A stretch of DNA of 64,000 nt from Zea mays (GCF_902167145.1 NC_050098.1:30808501-30872500); one strand, 5' to 3'; counted from the first letter of the stretch, positions 42,890-53,564 are shown. Notes: generated by a model from the letters alone, not told the origin. Numbers and translations are program-made.

Positions 42890-43457
42890 CCCCTAACCAC
42901 CACCACTCCAAGCATCCAAGATTTTCTGAGTATCACATTCAATACAAGAGCTCTAGCATTCACTCCTAGACACAATTCAAAAGATCAAAGCCTCTCCAAG
43001 TTCCAAATTCAACTCAAGTACTTAGTGGCTTGTGAGAGCGAGATTTTGTGTTCTTTTGAGCTCTTGCCTCTTGGATTGCCTTGTTTCTTTCTCATTTCTT
43101 TTCTCAAGTGATTTGTAATTGAAGCAAGAGACACCTAAGTGTGTGGTGGTCCTTGCAGGGTCTAAGTGACCCAGGAGATTAAGGAAAAGTCTCACTCGGT
43201 CTAAGTGACCGTTTGAGAGAGGGAAAGGGTTGAAAGAGACCTGGTCTTTGTGACCACCTCAACGGGGACTAGGTTCCTTAGAACCGAACCTCGGTAAAAC
43301 AAATCACCATGTTCATCTGCTTGATTCGCTCTTGATTTGTTTTACCTCTCTCTTTCGGACTCAGATTCATTTCTAACGCTAACCCCGGCTTGTTGTGTGT
43401 GCTTAAGTTTATAATTTTCAGATTCCACCTATTCACCCTCCCTCTAGGCGACTTTCA

Positions 43458-43815
43458 TGTATAACTCTAAACCTTTGGTTATGACCTACCACATGTAAAA
43501 ACATGGCAACCTGCTCCTCTACTAAGCTATGAATGCTATCTCTCAATAGTTGCCTAGTGCAAAAAAGGTCACACAACTGCATAAAAGGGGCTCTTCTCAT
43601 CCTAAGTAAGTCAACACACTCAACATCAGTGGATTCATAAATGAATCTCAGGTTGTTGTGCCTCTCTTGGTCTCTTTGGTGCATTGGGCCATAAGTGATA
43701 CACCTCCTAGCATGCAGTCGGTGCCTCAACCATGCATCCAACCAGGCTGACATAACTGCTACAAGGACCACTGCCTTTGCAATTAGCCGACGGTGTGGAA
43801 TAGCAGTATTCATTG
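43458..43815 (-). pseudogene. PIF/Harbinger-like transposase gene, first coding exon (truncated)
   Basis: Minus-strand exon starting at ATG 43813 (MNTAIPHRRLIAKAVVLVAV), two bases after an AG acceptor. The 119-codon remnant contains NNLRFIYESTDVECVDLLRM, RRAPFMQLCDLF and VEEQVAMFLHVVGHNQRFRV, the helical N-terminal domain found before the DDE nuclease in plant HARBI1/ALP1-like proteins and PIF/Harbinger transposases. Sirevirus A cuts it after RVI, removing the DDE region from view; the rest should lie beyond the window's left edge. No stop or frameshift occurs in what remains. It could be a transposon gene or a domesticated relative; the sequence here cannot decide. Confidence 0.75.
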
Positions 43816-45113
43816 CTAGAGTAATAAAATAGAAAAAATGATATTAGAGGTCTAAGTTGGCTCAGATGTGTTGTGCTAGTTGCTAAAAAAGGAAATTCAT
43901 AGAACATTGAAATATAGCTCAGAGGCATATTAGCATCATAGAACATTGATCTATAGCTCAGAACATAACAGTTTTAACATAGTGATGTGGTAGTTGCAAA
44001 TATATGATAACAAATTCTTACACGAGCCACGGCTGCGACATACAAGAGATGCGTCACTCAGAGGCATTAAAACATCACATACCATTGATCGATAGCTCAG
44101 AGAGTAAGTATGAATATATTCAATAGTAACCATAGAACTCAGCTCAACATCATCGATCCTAGATAATTAGGACTAAGAAAGGTGCCATGTTGATCCTAGC
44201 TAATTAGGATCAAACAAATAGCATAAACCACGACTGCGACATACAAGAGATGCGCCACCCAGAGGTATTGAAGCATCACATACCAGCTCAAAATTATTTA
44301 TTTATACAAATTAAAGCAGCAAATATATACTAGATCATAATAGTATGATCCAACAGAACATAAAAAGCCAAGAATGTTTTACTGATGATAGTATGAACAG
44401 AATTTGTTATACCAGATCATACATATGAATGTTCAAAATAGTTCAATAGAATAACAAATCATGTTGAGACAGTAAAACTTCCAGTATATATTTATTTACA
44501 GACTAAGAACTAATCAAGGACTATGATATACAAACTAAGATTTAGTAGAGTTAACAAATAGAGTTAACAAATCATAATAGTATGATCCCACAGAACATAA
44601 AAAGCCAAGAATGTTTTACTGATAATAGATTGATCCCACAGAACATAATCAGTAAATCCTAAAACCCTAATTTTTACTGATGATCCTACAAATCATCAGA
44701 TCCTAGACATGGAAGTGAAATGGGTGCATGCGACACCAGAAGCATGGTACTTTGCAGGAAAACCATAAAATCATCTGAGGAACACTGACAACATGGTACT
44801 TTACAGCAAAATCCTACAGCAGAAGCTATTTTTATATAACAAATTAGCAAACTATACCAGATCTGAGAGGAGTGAAATGGGTGCATGCAAGAGGGAGAGC
44901 TCAAATCAGATGAAGAACATATCTCAGCCAACAACTACCAGATCTTAGAGGAGAGAAATTAGCAAACTATACCATATCTGAGAGGAAAGAAATTAGCAAA
45001 CTACCAGATCAGACGAAGAACATATCTCAGCCAAGAGCTATTTTTAAGCATAAATACCATATCTCAGCCAAGAACTACCAATACTACTACAAATCAGAAG
45101 AAGAACAAATTAC
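43816..45113 (-). other. Predicted first intron of the Harbinger-like gene
   Basis: Donor CCAG|GTAATTTG at 45114/45113 and acceptor TTTTATTACTCTAG at about 43829-43816, read on the minus strand; 1,298 bases, AT-rich. It holds several internal direct duplications: 44026-44075 with 44228-44276 (CTGCGACATACAAGAGATGCG), 44336-44400 with 44572-44635 (AACATAAAAAGCCAAGAATG), and repeats around GAAGAACATATCTCAGCCAA at 44855-45080. No coding sequence seen. Confidence 0.55.
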
Positions 45114-45303
45114 CTGGAAGGAGTGTCACAACAACGAGAGGGAGGAGACGCGAGAGCTCGAACGCGAGGGAGAGGAGACGCGAGAGCTTGCTCGCGGGGG
45201 GGGGGGGGGGGGGGGCTCGAGGGGGAGAGGAGACGCGAGAGCTTGCTCACGGGGGACCTCGAGGGGGGTAGGAGACGTGAGAGGGAGAGATGGGAGGGGA
45301 GAG
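45114..45303 (-). other. Predicted CT-rich 5' UTR exon of the Harbinger-like gene
   Basis: GC-rich sequence whose minus strand is pyrimidine-rich (CTCGCGTCTCCTCTCC-type repeats), typical of plant 5' leaders, ending at the CCAG|GTAATT donor. It contains an uninterrupted G tract at about 45198-45214 and three degenerate copies of GGAGACGCGAGAGCTTGCTC. The G array begins at 45304, so the promoter has been displaced or is beyond the array. Confidence 0.5.
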
Positions 45304-45772
45304 TGTGACGGAACCTGCCAAGTAATTAGGCCCACCTACAGTTGTCCTTGTCCAACGGACCTCAGACAACCCTGTAGGTGCCCCTAAACTACTGGACAAG
45401 TTTGGTATCTTTCCTTACCTTACCAGGAACGTTTCACCCGTCTTGCAGACATTACCGAACATCGGAGATAAAGAAATGCGGAAGCGAATTACATAACTTT
45501 ACATTTATTTCAAAAGCAAGCTTGAGTTATTTTATTACAGACCAGAGCTAAAAGTGAGTGCAGAGTAGAAATATTATACAAACCAAGGGAGGCAAAAACT
45601 CCTCCCGATAAGAAGCACACAAAAGTTCTAAATGGAGGATCCTTTCCTCCCGCACTTCATTCTTGTTTTTCTTCCTTTGGCACCACCTTAGAGCAAAAGC
45701 AACAAAAATTTGTCGCTTCCTCACCTAAAAACAACGGAGGGATAAACCCTGAGTATGGAATTACTCAGCAAG

Positions 45773-45778
45773 TCTTAC
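45773..45778 (-). promoter_or_regulatory. Conserved donor-like motif in G LTR 1
   Basis: Minus strand CGGGTAAGACTTGCTGAGTA followed by TACTCAG; equivalents at 54033-54038 and 62294-62299 in LTRs 2 and 3, and in B and C. Confidence 0.45.
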
Positions 45779-48117
45779 CCGACTAAGGAAAAGACTCTCA
45801 AGGGTATGCTGGATAAATAGGAATCAAGGAGAGGCTTTAGCAAGAATCAACTTAGATACTTTTGCAGAAATAGCTTACTAAAGTGGGTCCTTACTTTCAA
45901 TATTTTAACGCCAGATTAAATATTTAATAGACTCTGTTTGCATCTAGTCTAATTTCATCATCTCATCAATACAACATCATTTTTATCCATAGTGTTCACA
46001 TCTTGACTTAGGTTGTAGGTCGGAGCTCAAGCCTCCACTGTCCGGGGATATAACGGCGATCCGAATCGATTTATTCAGCTGAGGATTTCTAACCACACGA
46101 CATATGTTTCTCGTAAACCTTGATGTCTACTATTCCCATGGATCCTCCACTGCATGAACAGGTCCGCGCCACCCGAGAGTACACCACCCCTTTTAGGCGA
46201 TCCGTTGCCAGGAGGGTACGTGCCACTCTCGCCATCTCTCCACGCCCAGTGCGCGATTGTCTTTTCATGTATGGAATAGCCGGGTTCAAGCTTACCCTAT
46301 CCCATTCTCAGGGCATGTGGCTAGATAAGATAGTCCTTGATCAATAGGCCTACATACGCATCCAATCCTTAATTGACCCGGGCGGAGCATCACCTGTTCC
46401 TAGCCCAAGTCTCGATTTAAGTATTTCCATCCTTAGGATTGTGTCTGTTCCTTAGGATGAAAGAGCATCACAGGGAACTTTGCAGTAAGATCCCACTATT
46501 GCTCCAAATGAAAATATTCTTGCAGGTAGAAGCCATCCTTTCTCGAGTTAAATTAAGGACAACCTCTATCCACAAGATCTAAGCAAGGCTAAGCATTTTT
46601 GTAAATCATATTTTGATACTTCACAGAAGTATCTATAAAGGTATGGATATCAAGGAAAGCAATGCATCAAAGGGTTTCAAGCAATTCCTATGAACCTAAT
46701 GCACATTTCACTAGACTTAAGTGTGCGAAAAGTATTTAAAAACACAAGGAAAGGGGTTGCATGCACCGGGGCTTGCCTTCGTTTATAGGTGAGTTAGGCT
46801 CGGACTCGCAGATGTCGAAGTAGAGCCAAGTCTCTGCCTGAGATTCCAAGGTGGTGGTGTCTTCTCTTGAGTCACCTCACTCTCTTCTTCGCTTTCTAAA
46901 TATAACCATATAGGTATATATATAAGAATGAATGCCATGTAATGTACATGAGGATGCAAAGATAATATAAACTTAATATTTATGTATTGAGTACAATTTT
47001 CCTTCACGGAACTCCGAGAACTTAGGGTTTTCGGAGTCGGTAAAGGAGTTCATAGGGCAGGGGGGGTGTTTTGGGGTTTGGTGATCAAACAAGGTCCAAA
47101 TCAACTCAAATCCTACCCAAGGCTTCTAAATAATGTGAAAAGCTCACATAAAAAGTTTGGGCAATTTTGGGATTATTATCTATTTTCTAAAAATCCAGAA
47201 CTGTTAGTTTAAGCTATTTTAAATACTCTAAAATTCCCTATTTGATCTAAAAATCATGAGATTATTTTTATTAAATTCTAGGGAAAATAATAAGTCTAGG
47301 AAAATTGGTTTCACAATTTTAGGATTTTTCTACCATTTTCTATAATTGTTTTGGCTCTGGAATAAAAAGAAAAGGAAAAACCGGGGAATAGTACTGGGCC
47401 AAATCTAGTTCAAGCGGCCCATGCCCACGCGGAAACGTGCGCGCGTCCGCGCTGCTCTGGTAGTTTTGCGGAAAGGCCCTCGCTACTTCTAATAATTCAG
47501 AAAACGCTCCCGGGACTATTTGCCAAGTCACTGACATTATACAATCATACCCTTCTAATTCTATTTCTTCTCCGAAGAGGTCCAAACCGACGGCGCGCTC
47601 ATCAGCGATGATCCTGCTGCGTGGACCGGCCAAGATCGGTAGTGGATGCTTGATTTAACTACTGGGTGAGTGTTACGGGCGTGAGACAACCCTAGAACGG
47701 GTTTCAATTACGTAGTTACAGCCCTGGTTTAGACTGACCACGATGGCGGAAAAATACCGACGCGAGTTCATGTGTTCCGGTTGATTGATTGTGACTAATT
47801 AAAAAGGGTCGGGCCGATGAGCATCAGTAGCGCATATAGATACTGGAACATGATTACAACAAGCAGGAGCAGACCTGGGACGAGCTGTCCACGGAGCGCG
47901 GAGAATCCTGGCTCGCGGGTAACAGAAAAGGGGAAATCGAAGCCGCAACGGTCTCGGTTGGAATTGGGAGGCAAGTTTAAGGCTACACGTCCGTAAAGGA
48001 GTATAGTTTCACCATGCACTGTCAATTTTGGGAACGGTGGAGGGAATTTCGCGAATTTGGACTTCTACTGAGCTTCACTGGTGGAGATGAGAGCACCTCA
48101 CCGTGGCTCCTTGCTCC

Positions 48118-48124
48118 ATTTATA
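48118..48124 (-). promoter_or_regulatory. TATA box of G LTR 1
   Basis: Minus strand TATAAAT in CCGTGCCTATAAATGGAGC. Directs leftward transcription towards the Harbinger-like gene, in that gene's own orientation. Confidence 0.6.
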
Positions 48125-49338
48125 GGCACGGCGGCCCAACAGACGACCCCCGACCACGGATAGCAGCGCAAGCGCATGCCTACCACGTCGGAAAGAGATA
48201 CAGTGAGGGACATGGAGGCATGGGCGACACCGCGGCAAAATTCACAGGTCATGGTGGCCGCCGGTGAAGGCTCCGGCAGGGCTAGGGCGGTGGCGCCACG
48301 TAAGGTTGTCCCTCCCCGACGTTATCCGTTCCCTACTGCGCACAAACCCGGACGGCGGCGGCGTGAATTTTGGCGCAAAGAGGTCGCCGGCGGTGAGGTT
48401 GCCGTGCTGGCGTTCTGATCTACAGAGAACACTGTACCATGGCGCTTCTTCAGTCAGTTGGCCTGACAGTCAACGTTTGAACTCGATTTTTCTCTCAAAT
48501 CTTTGTGGCATCCTGTCCAAAGATCTGCATCAAAGTTATAGAGCCACAATCCAGTTACAACTTTGTCACAGCAACCTTGATCAATTTCTCAACAATTCAA
48601 GTTTGAATTCACACACCAAGTTGGCTCTGTTCCACTGAGAATCTGAATTTCAGAATGGACCAGCCTGACAGCCAAACTTGAGGCTTAATTATCTCTGACT
48701 TTTTCTTAATAACTATGCTTTCCTTCTTAAGCAAAGTTGTTCTCCTATGTTAGGTCTTCAACTTTGATGTGGTCACCTAACATGAATTCTCACTATTTTG
48801 AAAGCTACACAGCCCCAAAGTTGGGCCTATAACCCTGTTTTCAGACTTAGCATAGGAATCAAACTCAAGGTCCTTTTTGCAAATGAGCCCAAAACTTAGG
48901 GTTTGGCTTTCAAGTCCACATATTTGTGAATCAATTGACTTAAAACACTTATTTAGCTTGGTTTTTGCACTTTAGTCCAAAAGTGGACCAATTTTGCATA
49001 TAAGCCCCTAGGGTTTGGTTTCAGGGTTTTCCAGGGTTCCAATTAGGGTTTCTGGTATCCCAGGGGTATAAATGTGATTCATCTTTATTTTTGGGGTCAT
49101 TTTATGACTTTTACCCTAAAGCTTTTAGATTTTCTCATCTTAGGTTAAGTTTTACCCCTTTAATCCCTGTTTAGGGTTAAGTTCCCTATCCAGGGTCCTA
49201 TTTGCAAAACACTTAAACAATACAACTTGTTTGAAATTTTTGCCTAGTGAATGCACTCTAGGTGTATCAAACATATGCAATGCCAATGATATGATGTCAT
49301 GCTCAAGTTTTAGTTATAGTAACACCAGGGGTGTTACA

Positions 49339-49349
49339 TCCTTCCCCCC
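49339..49349 (-). promoter_or_regulatory. Polypurine tract of G, first internal region
   Basis: Minus strand GGGGGGAAGGA abutting LTR 1; the same as in element C. Confidence 0.85.
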
Positions 49350-49491
49350 ATAAAAGAATCTCGTCCCGAGATTAAAATCCTAGGGTAGGTAATTATGGTA
49401 AAGGAAACACATCACACTTTTATTTCTTAAGTTTTGGTACAAGGCAGGGGTAATGTGGGGGTTACTTCTCTATTACACAGTTACACAGGCT

Positions 49492-50223
49492 TTACAATTT
49501 ACAAGAGGCTAAAAAGCCTGGGAAATTCTTATTCAAGAAGTCTTGAGTTTCCCATGTAGCCTCATCTTCAGAATGCTGGTTCCACTGTATCTTATAGAAC
49601 TTGAGAGTCTTTCTTCGGGTGATCCTGTCCTTTTGATCCAGAACTCGAATAGGATGTTCTGAGTATGTTAAATCTGGTTCCAGGACAACATTAGTCACTT
49701 CAATGGTTCGATCAGGAACCCGAAGACATTTCTTCAATTGTGACACGTGGAACACATTATGTACAGCAGACAATGTTTCAGGGAGTTGAAGTCGGTATGC
49801 CACTGGTCCACATTGCTCAAGCACCAGGAATGGACCAACATACCTGGGTGCAAGTTTTCCTTTAACCCCAAAACGCGATACACCCTTCATTGGTGAAACT
49901 TTTAAGTAGACATAATCGTCTACCAAAAAGCATAAGGGTTGTCGTCGTCGGTCTGCATAACTCTTTTGTCGAGTCTGAGCTTTCTTCATATTGTGAATAA
50001 TTTTCTGAACCTTTTCTTCGACCTCATTTACCATATCAGGTCTAAAGAAGTATCTTTCTCCAGGTTCAGACCAATTTAGCGGAGTACGACATCGTCGTCC
50101 ATATAAGGCTTCGAAGGGTGCCATCTTGATACTTTCTTGATAGTTATTATTATATGAAAACTCCGCTAAGGGCAAACATTCATCCCATTCCTGTGGGAAT
50201 TCCAGAACACATGCCCGTAGCAT
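49492..50223 (-). pseudogene. Integrase C-terminus with chromodomain, G unit 1 (open 243 codons)
   Basis: Open minus-strand frame starting MLRACVLEFPQEWDECLPLA, in register with the integrase region after the DDE core in element C. It holds KMAPFEALYGRRCRTPLNWS, FGVKGKLAPRYVGPFLVLE and a full chromodomain (IRVLDQKDRITRRKTLKFYK then IQWNQHSEDEATWETQDFL), ending NFPGFLASCKL. The start methionine is internal to the ancestral protein. A 13-base deletion just upstream (near 50236) cuts it off from the catalytic core. It could in principle give a chromodomain-only protein, but no dedicated promoter is evident. Confidence 0.8.
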
Positions 50224-50672
50224 ATCTTCCAGTACTCAGTCTGCCCACTGGTTTGAAGATGATAGGTCGAGCTGTGGAGCAACTTAGTACCCAGGGATTT
50301 ATGAAGTTCTTCCCAAGATTTGGATACGAATTGCGATCCATGATCCGACACTATGGTCTTTGGAACACCATGCAGACTAAGAATACGAGCAATGTACAAT
50401 TGGGCATAGACAGTAACTGGGTAATCTGTCTTGATTGGCAGAAAATGAACAATTTTCGTAAGCCGATCAACAATAACTCAGATAGAGTCATACCCATTTG
50501 TAGTCCTGGGTAATCCCACGATAAAGTCCATACAATATCTTCCCCTTTCCATGTTGGGATAGGTAAGGATTGTAATGGACCAACAGTCTTCATGTATATG
50601 GCCTTGACACGTTTACAAGTGTCACATCTAGCCACATAGTGTGCAATTTCAATTTGCATCTTTGCCCATCAG
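50224..50672 (-). pseudogene. Integrase core remnant, G unit 1
   Basis: Zinc-finger end (IEIAHYVARCDTCKRVKAIY), then a frameshift after GED (a base lost versus element C near 50533) that destroys the first catalytic Asp block, then ARILSLHGVPKTIVSDHGSQ (second Asp; the following Arg is His) and TSGQTE. The frame is lost directly after the catalytic Glu because 13 bases present in element C are missing. Upstream the homology stops at about 50672, where the filler begins. Confidence 0.85.
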
Positions 50673-52614
50673 AAGAACACATAAGGTTCCAGGTGTGCAA
50701 CTTGCTTCTTCGGATGACACTGTACTATCTGAGTCTGTTGGGTGGCAAATATGCAACTTTACCCAAATAGAATCAGATGCACCATCTTGGGTAAAACACA
50801 CAGAAAGAGGTTTACCAACAAGTGGTTACAGTAAGTTCATAGCACACAAGACGGTGTGAATGCCGAATAACATCACGGTCAATTCGTGTTAACCAGGGGA
50901 TCCAAGTCCACGAAAGGTGATATTGATTCAAGAAAAATCACCAGCGGAGGGATCTGTAGATGCAGACTTTGCAACCAGTCCATTTTATCCAGCACTAGTC
51001 ATGGATCGGCATGATCATACATGCAGGAAAAACACGCGTGAGACGGTCGAGGCACGACTAGAGCGATGATTAGGTGGCTATTGGTCAACTTAATCTCGAT
51101 TCTTGTAAGTACTTTCTTTAGGGTGGGTTGAACCAAAGTGAGTTTAGACAACTTGATAAAACGGTCTCTAAACTCAGCCTTCGTTCATTGGGCAATTACA
51201 AGTTAGTCAAAACCAACTTGTTGAACTACTTTTGACATTGCGCAAGTTCTCTCAGTACCTTCGGTAAACCAAGGGTTGAGAGTTCACATTTACTCACAAA
51301 GGTCATGCATTTGGGTAGAAGTCCATTTGGTCAGGTCGTTCATCCGTTTCTTCATGTGAGATGAACGGACTGGGTTCGGAAATACATGGAAAATAGGAGA
51401 GCGAATGAACAAACTCCTGCATCTCAACAGCAGGGAAAGTCAATCTCCAATTTGAGAGCTAATTAGTTGTTTCTCCAACACTAAAAAGCTCCAAGGCTTC
51501 ACCTTTACACAAAGGATGCAAAGGGAACTTATGTGAGTAGTCACTACCAAGATCAAAAGAAATAAGACCACACACGAAAGTGGTATGCCCTTTTGATCCA
51601 ATGGAAATGACAGATGTTGTTTGATCTCTTCAAGACAACATAGAAAGTGTTTCAAGGAAAGGTCAATGGAAGACAACACATCAGTGTAGTTTCACAATGG
51701 ATCATGACCAGAAACCTTGGTACCGACAGGCGCCAAGCAGCAAAATCCTAGGTGCACATTCACAGGAGGCTCTCAGTTTCGCCGCGGTACCATAAGTCCT
51801 TAACCATAACACCATTACAAAACTGGCACCAATAATGAATCTTACGTGGTAAGAATAATTTGTGTAGAGATGACCTATTAATATAATCTCATAATGGATT
51901 ATGACTGCTAACTGTGATACTAGCGTGTATCGAGCAGCACAACCATGTGTATGCATCCACAGGTGGCCCTCGGTTTTATCGCAGTATCATCAATTTTAGT
52001 CATAACACCATTACCAATAAGAAGTCTCGTGTAACACTAATGGATTAGGTAAGGGTGACAATATACAAAAGGATACTCTACCAGTAAAAATGGTTACAAG
52101 TAGAGAGCCAAATAGATCATGACCCGAGGAAGTGAACAAGGCATGGCCATAACCTACACTGGATGAAAAAAAGTACGATGGGAGACTGTTAATTCAGCCA
52201 CAAGCATATTTCTATGTACATCGTAGAGATCACAAGGTCAAGGATTAAGTTGATATGCCTTAAATATGAAGGAACCATAGGCATCAAATTCAAGAAAAAT
52301 GGTCGGACATGCTTTTCCTAGGTTGGGTTAATAAAGCAACATGGCGATCCGCGAGAAGAGGCCAACTATACTAGAGACCACAACATGTATCAACTGAACA
52401 AGAGAATGGTTCTAGAGGGAGTCATGACTTGAGATCCTTGTTTGAAGTCTAGATACATTCTAGGTCCGACAAAGAAATTATCTAGGCATTGATTTGTACG
52501 GGTGTGGTCATGAAGTGATAACGGAAAATTCGACTTTGAGTCGGGTCATGGTTCACTAAATACGAATTATAGCCTAATCTTGGGTTTAGGCAACCAAGTC
52601 ATCCAATCTCTATT
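50673..52614. other. Unrecognised filler replacing RT, RNase H and most of protease in G unit 1
   Basis: About 1.94 kb with no similarity that I can see to B, C, A or D and no convincing ORF on either strand (the longest are under 90 codons). It lies exactly where element C has RT, RNase H and the integrase N-terminus. It contains a degenerate tandem duplication at 51695-52090 but no LTR-like ends. It could be sequence from another element or host DNA picked up during reverse transcription. Confidence 0.6.
51695..52090. repeat. Degenerate 196-base tandem duplication in G filler
   Basis: Unit 1 begins TCACAATGGATCATGACC (about 51691) and unit 2 TCATAATGGATTATGAC (about 51888). Shared anchors include CACAGG-GG then CTC-G-TTT-CGC-GTA-CAT and CATAACACCATTAC. 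The copies are strongly diverged, so the duplication predates the array. Confidence 0.65.
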
Positions 52615-52770
52615 GGTCATAACTCAACCTGATGGTTCTCAGATCAGGGTTGAGAATTGCTTTTTGCTGGACTAACCAGTTCATGCCCAAGATGACATCT
52701 ATGTCTTGGCTTTTCAGAACAACCATATTAGTAGGAAAGTCCTGTCTGGCCAATGTTAAGGGCACCTGAT
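52615..52770 (-). pseudogene. Protease fragment of G unit 1
   Basis: About 150 bases matching element C 22228-22400 (protease second block: LARHKA region, DVILGMNWL, and the LTLAGRDFP strand). Minus-strand reading shows DVILGMNWLVQQKAI-like sequence. The active-site DSG part and all of gag are deleted; upstream it is fused directly to the end of the coiled-coil ORF. Confidence 0.75.
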
Positions 52771-53145
52771 AAGCCACTTCTTTTCACTTTTGGTAGCTTT
52801 ACTGTCGGGCGAGGAAGACCATTCATCAACCAACTTCATGGAGGGAGGGGGCCTGAAAAGGTCTAGTGCACCTTCAAGTGCTTCTCCCGCTACATGAGAA
52901 GGTCCGACTTCCATTCCGACAGGATTCACAGGGACGTTTGGGTGCAGTTGTGAATACAACACATGAATTCCTTCATGTAGTGTATTATAACAGACCTGCA
53001 AGTTATCCATGGCTAAGCTAAGCTCCTCCACATGGGCTCGAGCTTTGGCTTCCTTAGCCCAGGCGAGTAAACGAGAGTTAACCATCCAATCGAGTGCTAA
53101 ATCTCGTTTCGCGAGTTGGTCTTGCAAGTAGCGGATGGCTGCATC
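52756..53145 (-). pseudogene. Upstream coiled-coil ORF of G unit 1
   Basis: Minus-strand frame homologous to the ORF at 23876-24508: WVADAAIRYLQDQLAKRDLA, WAKEAKARAHVEELSLAMDN, HVLYSQLHPNVPVNPVGMEV, LDLFRPPPSMKLVDEWSSSP, then SEKKWLIRCP, where the deletion fuses it to the protease scrap. The first ATG in this stretch is at 53127 (123 codons). Its former N-terminus (about 53145-53381) is broken by a TAA after VPCH and a one-base deletion. Of the proteins ahead of pol, only this one has been kept in both array units. Confidence 0.65.
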
Positions 53146-53550
53146 CGCGACCCATAGATCATTCCTGTGACGGAGTTCTGGTTGAAGCAGTTCGACTTGT
53201 GCTTCCAGATCCCGATAGGATCGTTGCTACCACTGCTACTTTCTTCATGTCTTGGGGCAAGTTAATGGCAGGGTACGCCAATGGGTCTAGTAGATTTGCG
53301 CGCGGTCTTTCTGATGCGCGACAACATTTCTCTAAGGGGGAAAATGTTATTAGTATGATTCTTAGCATGATGCATGTATAATTACAGAATCAACCTTAGT
53401 CGATTCAACCTTCTATACATTGCACTCTTCCTATCTGGTCTTTAAGATAGACTCTTCAGAATACTTAGGTAAGAGGAGAAAAGAGTTTTTAGGTAAGACT
53501 TTTGAAAATCCTTTTGAAGATGCCTCATAATATCTGCAAAGAAGGGCTAC

Positions 53551-53562
53551 ACTCCGATACCA
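53551..53562 (-). promoter_or_regulatory. Primer binding site of G unit 1
   Basis: Minus strand TGGTATCGGAGT two bases after LTR 2, initiator-tRNA type. The leader between it and the ORF (53382-53550) shows nothing else. Confidence 0.8.
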
Positions 53563-53564
53563 GC

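Larger units (their letters stand above)
542..43457 (+). mobile_element. Sirevirus (Ty1/Copia) element A, interrupted by B (with C inside) and D
   Basis: The body of A is the sum of 542-813, 29113-33474 and 42120-43457. Visible in order: gag with zinc knuckle and a long coiled-coil tail, protease DSG, integrase DD35E, a 3' noncoding region with repeated GGGGGAG tracts, a polypurine tract and a 1,205-base 3' LTR. The order integrase before (missing) reverse transcriptase and the GAG-pre-integrase block identify Copia. The extended gag, repeated polypurine tracts and palindromic LTR motifs point to the Sirevirus group (Opie/Ji-like families in maize). Reverse transcriptase and RNase H are absent, so A is a defective deletion derivative. 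A itself sits in a Harbinger-like exon; the base pairs next to its 3' LTR (TGTAT, 43458-43462) are its expected target duplication. Confidence 0.88.
42253..43457 (+). repeat. 3' LTR of Sirevirus A (1,205 bases)
   Basis: Starts TGAAAGGGAAATAGG and ends GGCGACTTTCA, with the six-base inverted terminal repeat TGAAAG/CTTTCA. TATA box TATAAATA at 42882-42889. U3 carries a cluster of palindromes. No complete partner LTR is in the window. The Harbinger-like exon resumes right after it. Confidence 0.93.
45304..49338 (-). repeat. LTR 1 of array G (4,035 bases)
   Basis: Plus strand TGTGACGGAACCTGCC...GGGGTGTTACA. It carries several transitions relative to the other two (for example CCTAAACT, AAATGGAGG, CCCATGGATCC, CCCTATCCC), suggesting it is the oldest or outermost LTR. 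TATA (minus TATAAAT) at 48118-48124 and donor-like motif at 45773-45778. Confidence 0.95.

Noticed and set aside
48176..48638. 80- and 124-codon frames in the G LTRs, identical at 56436-56898
   Set aside because: Identity reflects the recent array duplication, not selection on protein; no domain recognised.
51702..51956. Hydrophobic 84-codon minus frame in the G filler (also 59962-60216)
   Set aside because: Spans the degenerate 196-base duplication and shows no membrane-protein family pattern; its repetition is due to the array.
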